DNA from: M3007 sp044224705
GTDB lineage: Bacteria > Bacteroidota > Bacteroidia > Chitinophagales > Saprospiraceae
Direction: 5' to 3'
DNA: 64,000 nt
Assembly: GCA_044224705.1 (NCBI GenBank)
Contig: JBGAJY010000005.1
Location: 1-64,000 of the forward strand
Below the pieces are notes generated by a model. That model was given only the letters and a program-made list of their open reading frames with translations. It was not told the origin of the DNA and searched no databases. The translations under genes were made by a program, and so were the position numbers. Shown in pieces: positions 35,501 to 44,067 of this stretch (positions are counted from its first letter, which is position 1; each line of letters starts with the position of its first letter).

Positions 35501-36214
35501 TTTCCCGTACCTCCGTCCGCGCATTTGCAGTACCCCCAGCATGGCTTCCTTGATAATTTTCAGGGACATTTTTGAAACCCCCTTTTCGCGATCCTTAAAG
35601 GTGATGGGCACTTCGTGAATGACGAAACCCAGGGTGTGGGCCGCGTATTTCATTTCGATCTGAAAGGCGTATCCGATGAAGCGGATTTTATCCAAATCCA
35701 TGGTTTCCAGCACCTTGCGCCGGTAGCAGATAAAGCCTGCGGTGGGGTCGCTCACGTGCATCCACAGGATGGCCGAGGCATACATCGAGGCGCCTCGGGA
35801 GAGGATGATACGGTCGGCGGGCCAGTTGCGGACATGGCCGCCGGAACAATACCTTGACCCTACGGCCACGTCGGCGCCTTCATCGCGGCAGGCGGCCAGG
35901 AGCCGTGGCAGGTCTTCGGGGTTGTGGGAAAAATCGGCGTCCATCTCGAAAAAGTACTGGTAGGACCGTTCCAGCCCCCAGCGAAACCCCGCGATATAAG
36001 CAGTCCCAAGACCCTGCTTGCCCTTGCGTTCCAGCAGGTGCAGGCGCGCCGGCCATTGGTTTTGCATGCCGCGCACGAGACCGGCCGTGCCATCGGGGGA
36101 GCTGTCGTCCACGATCAGCACATGGAAGGGTTCGGGCAGGGCGAATACCGCTCCGATGATCGCTTCAATGTTTTCGCGTTCGTTGTATGTGGGAATGATG
36201 ACGAGGGAGGACAT
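35498..36214 (-). CDS. Polyprenol-phosphate mannosyltransferase (GT2, DPM1-like)
   Basis: The 238-residue GT2 protein begins 'MSSLVIIPTYNERENIEAII', has the nucleotide-sugar motif 'VDDSSPDGT', and has the metal-binding region 'MDADFSHNPEDLPRL'. 'KGKQGLGTAYIAGFRWGL' is typical of DPM1. It lacks the C-terminal membrane helices of DpgS/GtrB-type enzymes. It would transfer mannose or a related sugar from an NDP-sugar to polyprenyl phosphate on the inner leaflet, as donor for GT-C enzymes. The TPR membrane protein at 32.9 kb could be such an enzyme (inference). Confidence 0.9.
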   Translation of the reverse strand: MSSLVIIPTYNERENIEAIIGAVFALPEPFHVLIVDDSSPDGTAGLVRGMQNQWPARLHLLERKGKQGLGTAYIAGFRWGLERSYQYFFEMDADFSHNPEDLPRLLAACRDEGADVAVGSRYCSGGHVRNWPADRIILSRGASMYASAILWMHVSDPTAGFICYRRKVLETMDLDKIRFIGYAFQIEMKYAAHTLGFVIHEVPITFKDREKGVSKMSLKIIKEAMLGVLQMRGRRYGK

Positions 36215-36298
36215 GGCACAGGTTTCAGGTATCAGGGTTACAGGATGTCATTTCCGGCGGTTGCTTTTTTGGAACCTGGAGCCCTGAAACGTGGAGAT

Positions 36299-37555
36299 TT
36301 ACACCGCAAAAGCGATGGCGAAAGCCAGCACCGATGTGATGAGGCCGTACATGAAAATATTGTAGCACCAGCTGAGGTATTTGTATTTTTTGGCCAGAAC
36401 GATGCCGAGGAAATACAAATCGCGGCTCATGGAGCTGTATAGAAATTCGGGGTCCTTCAGCATTTCGTTCACGCCCCACTGAAATTCCTCCAGTTGCATG
36501 TTGTAAAAATTGCCGAAAAAGAGCAGGTTGGCCTTGCGCTGCCGGATGGCTTCGCGGTCTACCTTGCCTTCGGTCACTTTCGGACGGGTGCTGAGCGTGG
36601 CGTAAATCATGGAGCCCAGGCAGGTCAGGGTGAGGATGAGGGTCGGGATCGCCAGTTGATAGAAAGATTTGCCTTCGCCGTCCAGGATTTTGGGCAGCAG
36701 GTTGCTGACGAGGATGGAGATGACGATGGCGTTGACCGAAAGCATGAGGTTGGCCTTGCTGTCGGCCATGGAACTGAGGTTGGTGTGTGTCCGGTAGGTG
36801 GTGCGGTACATGGTTTCGACGCCTCGGCCGAAGCGCGCCATTTTGAGTTCGTTTTCGCTTTCGCGCAGGATTTTGTCGAGGTCGGTTTTCTTTTCTTTTT
36901 CATCGAGCAGGGCCAGTTCCTGCACCGTGGGTGCCTTGTCGGGATTGAGGCGGCGTTTTTGTTTCAGCAGTTGCTGGATGTGTTTGGCCTTGCGTTTGTT
37001 GAACAGGTCGCTGGCGACTGCTGTGTGGTAGTCGTGGTTGAGCATAAAATTGAGCTCGAAATCCACCCAGTCCGAATCGCTCATCACCGTTTGGCGGGTG
37101 AGGGTCAGTTCCTGGCGCAGGCGGCTGGTCCGGTCCCAGTAGCTTTCCATGCCGAGGTGGCTGAGATCGGCGTCGCAGATCACTTGTTCGAGCAAGGTTT
37201 CGGGTCGTTGGGGCACTTTGGTGCTGCGGATGCAGCCGAGGAGGATCGCAATGTCTTCGTCGGATATTTTTCCTTGAAAATATGCCTTGGCGTAGTTACA
37301 GCTTCGCTCTTCGTGGTCTTGGGGGCCGTGGGAGTAGCCGGTATCATGAAACCATGTCGCCAATTGGAGCAACATCAGGTCGTGTTCGTCCAGCGAAAAT
37401 CCTTCGCCGATCATCCGGACTGCCGCGACGGTTTGCAGGGTATGGTCCCAGTCGTGAAAGACATATTCCGTGGACACTTTTTCAGCAAAAAACTCCCGTA
37501 CATAGGCTTCGGTTTCCTGCAACAGTTGTGCGGCATTGACAGTGGTAGTTGTCAT
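36299..37555 (-). CDS. HD-domain phosphohydrolase fused to a Pycsar-effector-like (DUF5706) membrane domain
   Basis: The ATG at 37555 gives 418 residues. The N-terminal half is an HD domain: 'FHDWDHTLQTV', then the metal pair in 'ATWFHDTGYSHG', and 'VICDADLSHLG'. A charged linker follows ('DEKEKKTDLDKILRESENEL'). The C-terminal part has 'MADSKANLMLSVNAIVISIL', 'LAIPTLILTLTCLGSMIYA' and a last helix at the C-terminus, the layout of the Pycsar effector/DUF5706 family. In Pycsar defence, cyclic pyrimidine nucleotides made by PycC trigger such membrane proteins. No cyclase is adjacent, so the role of this fusion is open. Confidence 0.8.
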   Translation of the reverse strand: MTTTTVNAAQLLQETEAYVREFFAEKVSTEYVFHDWDHTLQTVAAVRMIGEGFSLDEHDLMLLQLATWFHDTGYSHGPQDHEERSCNYAKAYFQGKISDEDIAILLGCIRSTKVPQRPETLLEQVICDADLSHLGMESYWDRTSRLRQELTLTRQTVMSDSDWVDFELNFMLNHDYHTAVASDLFNKRKAKHIQQLLKQKRRLNPDKAPTVQELALLDEKEKKTDLDKILRESENELKMARFGRGVETMYRTTYRTHTNLSSMADSKANLMLSVNAIVISILVSNLLPKILDGEGKSFYQLAIPTLILTLTCLGSMIYATLSTRPKVTEGKVDREAIRQRKANLLFFGNFYNMQLEEFQWGVNEMLKDPEFLYSSMSRDLYFLGIVLAKKYKYLSWCYNIFMYGLITSVLAFAIAFAV

Positions 37556-37633
37556 ATTTTTTTCAAAGATGGCAGGCAAAGGTAAGGGAGTTTACATGTC
37601 TTCTGCGGGGCCTGTGGGCCTGCTGCAGTTTTT

Positions 37634-38683
37634 TCAAAGAAAATCAACATCCACCGCGTAAGGGTAGGTCATGAGGTATTCCAGCGCTTTTTCCACCGGC
37701 AAATCCTGAAAAACCACTCCATAAAGCGTGGAGGTGATCGGGACGTGCAGTTTGTACTGGCGGGCCAGTTGCCTGGCAATTCGCAGGGTTCGGACGCCTT
37801 CGGCCAGTTCGGGCATGTTCTGGCGGATTTCCTCCGCCGATTCGCCTTTGGCCAGCCGGGTGCCGAAAGTGTAATTCCGGCTGTTCACGCTCGTCGCCGT
37901 CGCCACCAGGTCGCCGATGCCGGCAACGCCTATAAACGCCTGACTGGAGGCGCCAAGTGCCTTGCCGAAATAAACCATTTCCGCCAGTCCGCGCGCGATG
38001 AGCAGGCCCTGGATGTTTCGTCCGAGGCCGAGCCCTCCCAAGACACCCGAGCCGAGCGCCACGATGTTTTTCAAAGCCCCTGCCAGCTCGGCACCCAGGA
38101 TGTCGTAGGATCCGAAAACATGGAATTTCTGGCTGTTGAGGGCCGTCTGGCCGGCCTGGATCACTTCCCTGAAACGGCTGCCCACGACGGTGGCGGCGGG
38201 TTGGCCGGCCATGATCTCCGCGGCGAGATTGGGCCCCGAAAGGCACCCGACACGCACTACGCTGCTTTCTTCCTGCACGACCTCGCTCATGGTGCGCACG
38301 TTGCTGCGCGTCACGGCGATGCCGGGTTTGGTCAGGTCTTCTTCTTCCAGGTCTTTGAGGTCAAATCCTTTTGTGCCGTGGATGATGATGTGGTGTGGTC
38401 GCAGGTAGGGGGCCAGCGCCTGCATCATGCGCCGGAAGCTGGTGGAGGGAACGATCGGGAAAATAAGGGTGCAGTGTTCCGCCAGTTCGCTCAGTTCGCT
38501 TGTGGCCGTTACCCGCGGCGACAGGGAGACGCCGAGGTGCATTCGGGTCCGGTTGATCTCCTCAACGGTCTCCTGTTTACGGCTGAACAACAGTACGTCG
38601 GCATTGCTGGCCAATAAGTTGGCCACGGCGGTGCCGAAACTGCCTGCACCCAAAACGCCGACCGGATTAAACGGTGATTTCAT
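37634..38683 (-). CDS. gpsA: NAD(P)-dependent glycerol-3-phosphate dehydrogenase
   Basis: The 349-residue protein starts with the Rossmann motif 'GVLGAGSFGTAVANLLA' and contains 'CLSGPNLAAEI', the catalytic Lys region 'AELAGALKNIVALGSG', and 'VAGIGDLVATATSVNSRNY', all standard for GpsA. It reduces dihydroxyacetone phosphate to sn-glycerol 3-phosphate for phospholipid synthesis in the cytosol. The catalytic lysine is within ALKN. The gene is monocistronic or follows phoD on the same strand by 36 bp. Confidence 0.95.
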   Translation of the reverse strand: MKSPFNPVGVLGAGSFGTAVANLLASNADVLLFSRKQETVEEINRTRMHLGVSLSPRVTATSELSELAEHCTLIFPIVPSTSFRRMMQALAPYLRPHHIIIHGTKGFDLKDLEEEDLTKPGIAVTRSNVRTMSEVVQEESSVVRVGCLSGPNLAAEIMAGQPAATVVGSRFREVIQAGQTALNSQKFHVFGSYDILGAELAGALKNIVALGSGVLGGLGLGRNIQGLLIARGLAEMVYFGKALGASSQAFIGVAGIGDLVATATSVNSRNYTFGTRLAKGESAEEIRQNMPELAEGVRTLRIARQLARQYKLHVPITSTLYGVVFQDLPVEKALEYLMTYPYAVDVDFL

Positions 38684-38719
38684 CGAGTTGTATTTTGAAA
38701 GAACAATAGCTGAATGGGG

Positions 38720-40060
38720 TTATAATTCATTGGCTTTCAGTGTTTTTTTCCATAATTCTTTTCCGTTGGCGTCGTGCACGGCGATTTCCATCTGCCGGTC
38801 GGTTCGCGGACCGCTGAAACGCAGGAGCGCGAAGTTGTGCTGCGTCACGATGGTGCCTTCCACGCGCAGGGCGTTCTGGGTTTTGGTAGCGGCGTCGGTA
38901 AAAGAGCCGGCTGTGAGCGAGGAGGCAGTGAGGTCGTACACCCAGTTGCCGTTGGCGTTTTTGAGCGCGCTGAGTTCGGTGAAATGCTGGTCGCCGGTGA
39001 GAAAGATCACGCCTTTGATTTTTTCGCGTTCGATGCGGGCGAGGATGGTGTCGCGTTCGGCGGGGTATAAGTTGCTGAATGTTTCGCCGCCTTTGTTGGT
39101 GGAGAGCAATTGTCCGCCGATGGCCACGATCTTGAAGGGCGCCCAACTGTTGGCCAGCGACCCGATGAGCCAGTCGATCTGAGCCTTGCCCAGTTGCGTG
39201 CGTTCGCAAGTGTTGCAGTAGTTGGGGGAGCGGAAGTAGCGGTCGTCGAGCAGGAAAAAATCCACGTCGTTGTACTGAAAGTAGGTGGTGCAGCCTTTTT
39301 GACCGGGCAGTCCGAAAGTCGGGTTGCCCCAGAAAGCGCGGAATACCTCCCATGAATCTTCCTTGTGCACCCAGTTGGCGTCGCTGTCGTTGGGGCCGTA
39401 GTCGTGATCGTCCCAGATCGCGTATTGGTTGGTATTAGCCAGGAAAGGCTGCAGTTCTGGAAGGGAGCGGGTGTGGGTGTAGCGGCGCAGCATGCCGTTG
39501 CGGGTGGCCCAGTCCGGTTCGCGGGTGTAGGTATTGTCGCCCAGCCAGATCATCAGGTCGGGATGCTGCTGATAAAGGCTGGTCGTAATTTGATAATCAG
39601 AGCCGTAGGGTTTTCCGGGGCGGTCGTATTGCGGTTCGTTGATGTAAAAACAGCTGCCTGTGGCGACGGTAAATGCCGGCGGATCGCTGCGCCAGCGCCA
39701 GAGCGCCTGCGTTTTGAACGTGGTGGGATAGGGCAGCGTCACCTTGCGGCCATTGATGCGCAGGCGGTAGCCGTAGCTGCGGCCGGGTTCGAGTTCGTCC
39801 GCGATACATTTAGCCGTAAAACCCGTGTTTTTTTCGGTTTTGACCTTGTCGGTCCGGTGAATGACGTTGGGGGTTTCCAGGTCCCAGTAGTCAAACTGGA
39901 CCGTGGCGGCGCGTTTGGTTTGCGCCCAAAGCAGGACCTCCTTGAGATCGGCATAGCCCAACATGGGCCCCGACTGGAGCAGCGACCGCTGCGAAAAGCC
40001 CGAATCTGGTGTTAAAAAAAAGCAAAGGAAAGCAACTGAAATGCTGAATCGGAGGGGCAT
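38720..40060 (-). CDS. PhoD-like alkaline phosphatase family protein
   Basis: The 446-residue exported protein ('MPLRFSISVAFLCFFLTPDS' signal) has an N-terminal Fn3-like PhoD_N domain and then the metallophosphatase core: 'VATGSCFY', 'MIWLGDNTYT', 'AIWDDHDYGPND' and 'VIFLTGDQHFTELS'. PhoD enzymes bind Fe and Ca and hydrolyse phosphomono- or diesters outside the cytosol. Key Asp, Asn and His ligands appear present. The same strand continues into gpsA, and the 194-bp gap to the divergent gene at 40255 holds the promoter region. Confidence 0.88.
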   Translation of the reverse strand: MPLRFSISVAFLCFFLTPDSGFSQRSLLQSGPMLGYADLKEVLLWAQTKRAATVQFDYWDLETPNVIHRTDKVKTEKNTGFTAKCIADELEPGRSYGYRLRINGRKVTLPYPTTFKTQALWRWRSDPPAFTVATGSCFYINEPQYDRPGKPYGSDYQITTSLYQQHPDLMIWLGDNTYTREPDWATRNGMLRRYTHTRSLPELQPFLANTNQYAIWDDHDYGPNDSDANWVHKEDSWEVFRAFWGNPTFGLPGQKGCTTYFQYNDVDFFLLDDRYFRSPNYCNTCERTQLGKAQIDWLIGSLANSWAPFKIVAIGGQLLSTNKGGETFSNLYPAERDTILARIEREKIKGVIFLTGDQHFTELSALKNANGNWVYDLTASSLTAGSFTDAATKTQNALRVEGTIVTQHNFALLRFSGPRTDRQMEIAVHDANGKELWKKTLKANEL

Positions 40061-40254
40061 GGCAAGGGCAATTGTTGAGCCGGCGAAAGTACGGGAAAAG
40101 GTCGTTTAAACTTTTTTTTAGCAAAAAAGTCATACTGTCACCCAACCATTTCAGCACGGCCTGCGTCGTTAAAATAAAAATAAAATTCTCCAAAAACCTT
40201 GGATTATCCAATTATAAATCCTTACTTTGAAGCAAATAAAAAAGGAGGTTCGCT

Positions 40255-40683
40255 ATGATGACCCGCACAACCACGTTCTTATTCCTCCTTGTCCTTTCCT
40301 GCTCTGCCGCTGCCCAATCTTCCGGCAAAACTTTTTCCAAGTCTTTCAACACGGATGGAAAAATGAAGGTCGCTCTCGATTTACCGGGCGAGGTGGATTT
40401 AAAAGTTTGGGACAATCCGTCAATCCGCATTGAGATCAGCGTCACGTTGCCTGACGGCACCAACAGCGCCATGCTCAATGAACTGGCCAACGTAGGCCGT
40501 TACAATCTGGTCGCCAAATCTGAAGAGGAGTTGCTGCTTATCACAGCCCCTAATTTGCAGCGCCAGGTCAAAGTAAAAGGTCAGGACTTGAAAGAATCGC
40601 TGTCTTTCGTCGTCTACGTGCCGAAAAAAATGGAGGTCGAGATGCGCAACGCCGCGTTGCTGGCCGCTTCCAAGAACAAATAA
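40255..40683 (+). CDS. Exported small protein, paralogue of the next gene
   Basis: The 142-residue product has a signal peptide ('TTTFLFLLVLSCSAAAQ') and a beta-rich body ('VALDLPGEVDLKVWDNPSIR', 'ESLSFVVYVPKKMEVEM'). This is similar to the start of a DUF4097-like adhesin fold but stops early. AGGAGG at 40243-40248, six bases before the ATG, is a canonical Shine-Dalgarno site, which is unusual in Bacteroidota and suggests strong translation. The next gene encodes a protein of the same plan. A TACTTTG box near 40223 may be the promoter. Confidence 0.68.
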   Translation: MMTRTTTFLFLLVLSCSAAAQSSGKTFSKSFNTDGKMKVALDLPGEVDLKVWDNPSIRIEISVTLPDGTNSAMLNELANVGRYNLVAKSEEELLLITAPNLQRQVKVKGQDLKESLSFVVYVPKKMEVEMRNAALLAASKNK

Positions 40684-40822
40684 TTCCAGCGATACCAGGC
40701 TGCGAAACACTACTTATTGCCCGTGCCGCATGAGCGGCCGGGCAATAATTCTTTAGCGGAAACTGCGTTTTTATCAAAACACAACAGGCATTCCCGAACT
40801 TTGTCCCGAAAAATTACTGAAC

Positions 40823-41245
40823 ATGCCCTACCGCCTGCCCATTCTGCTGTTGTTCCTGTCGTTGAGTCTTCCGGCATCCGCCCAAATGGAACGCACGATC
40901 TACCAGGTCTTTGAGGTGGATTCGGTGAAAACCGTTTCGCTCGACCTCGCCGACGTGTACGACATTTACAGCTGGGGCGGCAGCAGCATCCTGGTCGAAA
41001 CCAACATCAAGATTTCCTTCGCCTCGCCCGACATCCTCGATTACCTGATCAAGGAAGGCCGCTACGCCATTGCCATGGATACCCTGGCGCCCGACGCCAT
41101 GAAGATTTATACCAAAAATCGCAACCGAAAACCCATCAAAACCCCCAACGGGGTATGCACCGAAATCCCGGATGCCAAAATTTTCGTTCCCGATACCTTC
41201 ATCTGGACCGACGACAAAAAGACGCTTACCCGTAAAACGCAGTGA
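40823..41245 (+). CDS. Exported small protein, paralogue of the previous gene
   Basis: This 140-residue protein has a signal peptide ('MPYRLPILLLFLSLSLPASA'). Its body can be aligned by eye with the previous product: 'VKTVSLDLADVYDIYSWGGS' corresponds to the strand pair there, 'LIKEGRYAIAMDTLAPDA' to the GRYNLVAKSEEE region, and 'IFVPDTFIWTDD' to YVPKKMEVE. The two therefore probably arose by tandem duplication. The function is unknown. An imperfect inverted repeat follows the stop. Confidence 0.68.
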   Translation: MPYRLPILLLFLSLSLPASAQMERTIYQVFEVDSVKTVSLDLADVYDIYSWGGSSILVETNIKISFASPDILDYLIKEGRYAIAMDTLAPDAMKIYTKNRNRKPIKTPNGVCTEIPDAKIFVPDTFIWTDDKKTLTRKTQ

Positions 41246-41251
41246 TTTTTA

Positions 41252-41422
41252 TTTTTAAACCACATGAAGGACACATAAAGGGCATATGAAGAAAAGGAAA
41301 GTGGATGCCCCAATGTATGAGGCGCAAAGTGAGGTTAAGCATGGAAAGCCGGACGTAACCCGCAATCTTTCTTACCCTTTTTCTTCATGAGCCTTTTATC
41401 TGTCCTTCATGTGGTTTAAAAC
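41252..41422. repeat. Imperfect ~50-bp inverted repeat after the duplicated exported genes
   Basis: The left arm (41252-41301, containing AAACCACATGAAGGACA) is nearly the reverse complement of the right arm (41367-41422, containing TGTCCTTCATGTGGTTT). There are a handful of mismatches and a ~65-base loop. It could act as a terminator-like structure, but there is no T-run, and it more likely is a dispersed palindromic element. Confidence 0.75.
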
Positions 41423-41471
41423 ATCCTTCAGTGGTAACCCAGTTTCCCGATAAATACGGGACCTCCGACCC

Positions 41472-43061
41472 ATGCCTCACTTAGTCGAACTCGTTGTCTC
41501 GCCCGCCGAGCGCCATGACGCCCGGCTTTTGCTACAAAAAGCCGCCCGGCAAACCGGCCTTTCCCCCGGCGCCATTGTGCACATTCAAATCCTGAAATCT
41601 TCACTCGATGCCCGCAGCCGTAACCCGGTGTTCCGCCTGCGCGTTGAGGTATATGGCCCGGGTGAGGTTTTTACCCCCGAACCGGCTTTGCTATCGGGTT
41701 ATCACCCCGTGGACGGCAGCAGGAAGGTCATCATCGTCGGAGCCGGACCGGCCGGATATTTCGCCGCTTTGGAACTGCTGGAACGCGGCATACGGCCCAT
41801 CGTACTCGACCGCGGAGAAGATGCCCGCACCCGCCGGCGCGCCCTGCGCGACATCCAGCAGTTCGGCATCGTACACCCTCACTCCAATTATTGTTTCGGC
41901 GAAGGCGGCGCAGGTACGTACTCGGACGGCAAGCTGTACACCCGCTCGGTCAAACGCGGCGACATCCAGAAAGCCCTGCGACTGCTGGTGGAACACGGCG
42001 CCAAATCGGACATCCTCGTTGAAGCGCACCCCCACATCGGCTCCAATAAACTACCTGGCGTGGTGCAAAACCTGCGCGCCACCATCGAACACTTTGGCGG
42101 CGAGGTGCATTTCAACCAATACGTCTCCGATTTTTTGATCAAAAACGGCCGTATGGTCGGTGTTGTATCCGAAAACGTCGGCCCGGAAAACGCCGGTGCA
42201 GCTTCTTCCTCCGTCCATCTCGCCGACGCTGTAATCCTTGCCACCGGCCACTCCGCCCGCGATATTTACCGGCTGCTGCACGCCAAAAACCTGCGCCTCG
42301 AAGCGAAACCGTTTGCCCTCGGCGTTCGGGTGGAACATCCACAGGCGCTCGTCGACGACATTCAGTACCGCCAGAATCCGCGCGACGAACATTTGCCGCC
42401 GGCGAGTTACAGTCTCGTATGCCAGGTAGGTGCAAGGGGCGTGTTTTCTTTTTGTATGTGTCCCGGTGGGCTGATTGTTCCGGCCGCCACCGCTCCAGGC
42501 GAAATCGTGGTGAACGGCATGAGTATGAGCCGCCGCGATTCGCCCTTTGCCAATTCAGGCATGGTGACTGCGGTAGAAGCCGAAGACCTGGCTCCCTGGG
42601 CAAAGCACGGGGTTTTTGCGGCACTCGAATTCCAGCAATCGGTAGAGCAACGCCTTTTTGCCGCCGGCGACGGCAGTCAGAAAGGCCCGGCATTGCGGTT
42701 GCCCGATTTTATTTCGGGAAAATTATCCGCCGATTTGCCGGCCACGAGTTACATCCCCGGACTTTATCCCGCTCCGCTGCATGAATTGCTTCCTGCATTC
42801 ATCTACCAGCGACTGCGCGAAGGGCTGAGCCAGTTTGGCAAAATGATGCGCGGGTTTTACACCCGCGAAGCCAATGTCGTGGCCACGGAGAGCCGTACCA
42901 GTGCTCCGGTTCGTATCCCGCGCGATGCCACAACGCTCATGCATCCCGATGTGGAAGGCCTATTTCCCTGTGGTGAAGGCGCAGGCTATGCCGGGGGAAT
43001 TATTTCTGCTGCGTTGGATGGGCAAAATGTGGCGCGGGCGGTGGCAGTGTTTTTTGAATAG
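41472..43061 (+). CDS. FAD-dependent dehydrogenase of the COG2509 type
   Basis: The 529-residue protein has an N-terminal ~90-residue domain and then the FAD-binding 'KVIIVGAGPAGYFAALELLE'. It also has 'HSNYCFGEGGAGTYSDGKLY', 'DAVILATGHSARDIY' and the C-terminal 'LFPCGEGAGYAGGIISAALD', where FAD is closed over. This is the pattern of the widespread, uncharacterised COG2509 flavoproteins. It is cytosolic, with no signal peptide. The substrate is unknown. Confidence 0.88.
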   Translation: MPHLVELVVSPAERHDARLLLQKAARQTGLSPGAIVHIQILKSSLDARSRNPVFRLRVEVYGPGEVFTPEPALLSGYHPVDGSRKVIIVGAGPAGYFAALELLERGIRPIVLDRGEDARTRRRALRDIQQFGIVHPHSNYCFGEGGAGTYSDGKLYTRSVKRGDIQKALRLLVEHGAKSDILVEAHPHIGSNKLPGVVQNLRATIEHFGGEVHFNQYVSDFLIKNGRMVGVVSENVGPENAGAASSSVHLADAVILATGHSARDIYRLLHAKNLRLEAKPFALGVRVEHPQALVDDIQYRQNPRDEHLPPASYSLVCQVGARGVFSFCMCPGGLIVPAATAPGEIVVNGMSMSRRDSPFANSGMVTAVEAEDLAPWAKHGVFAALEFQQSVEQRLFAAGDGSQKGPALRLPDFISGKLSADLPATSYIPGLYPAPLHELLPAFIYQRLREGLSQFGKMMRGFYTREANVVATESRTSAPVRIPRDATTLMHPDVEGLFPCGEGAGYAGGIISAALDGQNVARAVAVFFE

Positions 43062-43077
43062 GGTTGTTTCAGGAGGG

Positions 43078-43167
43078 TTACCACGATTTTAAAAGGATTT
43101 ACCAGGATGGAGGGCAGGAACAAACCAATGCTCTCCATCCTGGTAAATCCTTTTAAAATCCTGGTAA
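43078..43167. repeat. 35-bp inverted repeat between convergent genes
   Basis: The arms 43078-43112 and 43133-43167 are reverse complements with one mismatch in 35 and a 20-base loop. The arm contains GATTTTAAAAGGATTTACC. It begins 16 bp after the flavoprotein stop and ends 3 bp before the stop of the convergent gene, so it may also serve as a bidirectional terminator. Confidence 0.85.
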
Positions 43168-43169
43168 CT

Positions 43170-43808
43170 CTATTCAAAAATACCGAACCCCGGAAGCCCG
43201 CGGATAAAATCCGTCAGCGGTGGCGTGTGCAAATCTGCCAAATTCACTTCGTAGGTGTCGGTGTAAAAAGTGAAACTGGTGCCATCAGCCCGGATGCGTG
43301 AAGCGCCTGAAGGAAACAATTGCCCCACGACCCCCGATCTTATTTCGTCTTTTCCCACAAAACCGACAAACGACCCGACAAATCGCCCGCCGGCTTCTTC
43401 GTGCAGGTTGATATGGAAATAGCAATCGGTCAGCGAGCCGGGACGGTTGAGTTGGGAGGCGGGGATATTGAGCACGTAACCCCTGCCGAAACGATTGGTT
43501 TTTCGGCGCATCGTTTTGACATCAAAGCATTTATAGACGCCGTCCACGAACAGTTCGAAGTCTTTTCCCCAATCCTGCCCGTCGTCGGCGCCGAAAGACC
43601 GGGACGGCCGCTGCAACTGGTAGGCATCGGCAAATAACACCTCGCCGAGGCTGCCGGTAAAGCGCAATTCAACGGTGCGGGCCTGGTGGCCGGTGCCGTC
43701 CCAGATGTTCGGGATGCGGTGGTGCTGCATGGAATATTCCACCAATTGGCGGGCGAAGGCCACTTGTTCGGTCGTAGCATGAATTTGGAAAAAGGCCCGG
43801 TGTCGCAT
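43170..43808 (-). CDS. Unknown protein with a possible PD-(D/E)XK-type nuclease core
   Basis: I choose the ATG at 43808 ('MRHRAFFQIHATTEQVAFAR', 212 residues). The segment 'GSLGEVLFADAYQL', followed by 'DWGKDFELFVDGVYKCFDVK', places Glu, Asp and Asp-x-Lys in the order seen in PD-(D/E)XK nucleases. The overall length would also fit a small restriction-like protein. I do not recognise the family, and the motif match is visual only. No methyltransferase is adjacent, so a restriction pair is not supported. Confidence 0.5.
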   Translation of the reverse strand: MRHRAFFQIHATTEQVAFARQLVEYSMQHHRIPNIWDGTGHQARTVELRFTGSLGEVLFADAYQLQRPSRSFGADDGQDWGKDFELFVDGVYKCFDVKTMRRKTNRFGRGYVLNIPASQLNRPGSLTDCYFHINLHEEAGGRFVGSFVGFVGKDEIRSGVVGQLFPSGASRIRADGTSFTFYTDTYEVNLADLHTPPLTDFIRGLPGFGIFE

Positions 43809-43911
43809 AGGAAGACAGGTTTGACGGGTCCTAAGATAAATTTCGGGACGGCACAGGGGGCTGGTTTTAGGGTGTTGCGCCAAAAATTTATTTCAATTTT
43901 TCGTTGAATTT

Positions 43912-43929
43912 CCACGGCATCAGCCGTGG
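43912..43929. repeat. Short hairpin CCACGGC-ATCA-GCCGTGG
   Basis: This is a perfect 7-bp stem with a 4-base loop in the 259-bp gap between the possible nuclease gene and the beta-propeller gene. The core CACGGC/GCCGTG resembles that of the REP-like elements at 62-63 kb, but it is much shorter. I see nothing else in the gap beyond this hairpin and probable promoters. Confidence 0.55.
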
Positions 43930-44067
43930 TCCAACAAGCAATTTTAAGGTCGCCAGGCCAGTTTTTTTGCTCTTTTGCCTGCCTTGGCAGCATTCCTGAG
44001 GACCATTTTTAGTGGTGTCGCCAATTTTTGCAAATCTTGTCCGGTTCCTTGTTGACCTGCTTTTACT

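Noticed and set aside
37556..37633. Hairpin followed by T-run on the plus strand as a terminator
   Set aside because: The stem is weak and no plus-strand gene precedes it.
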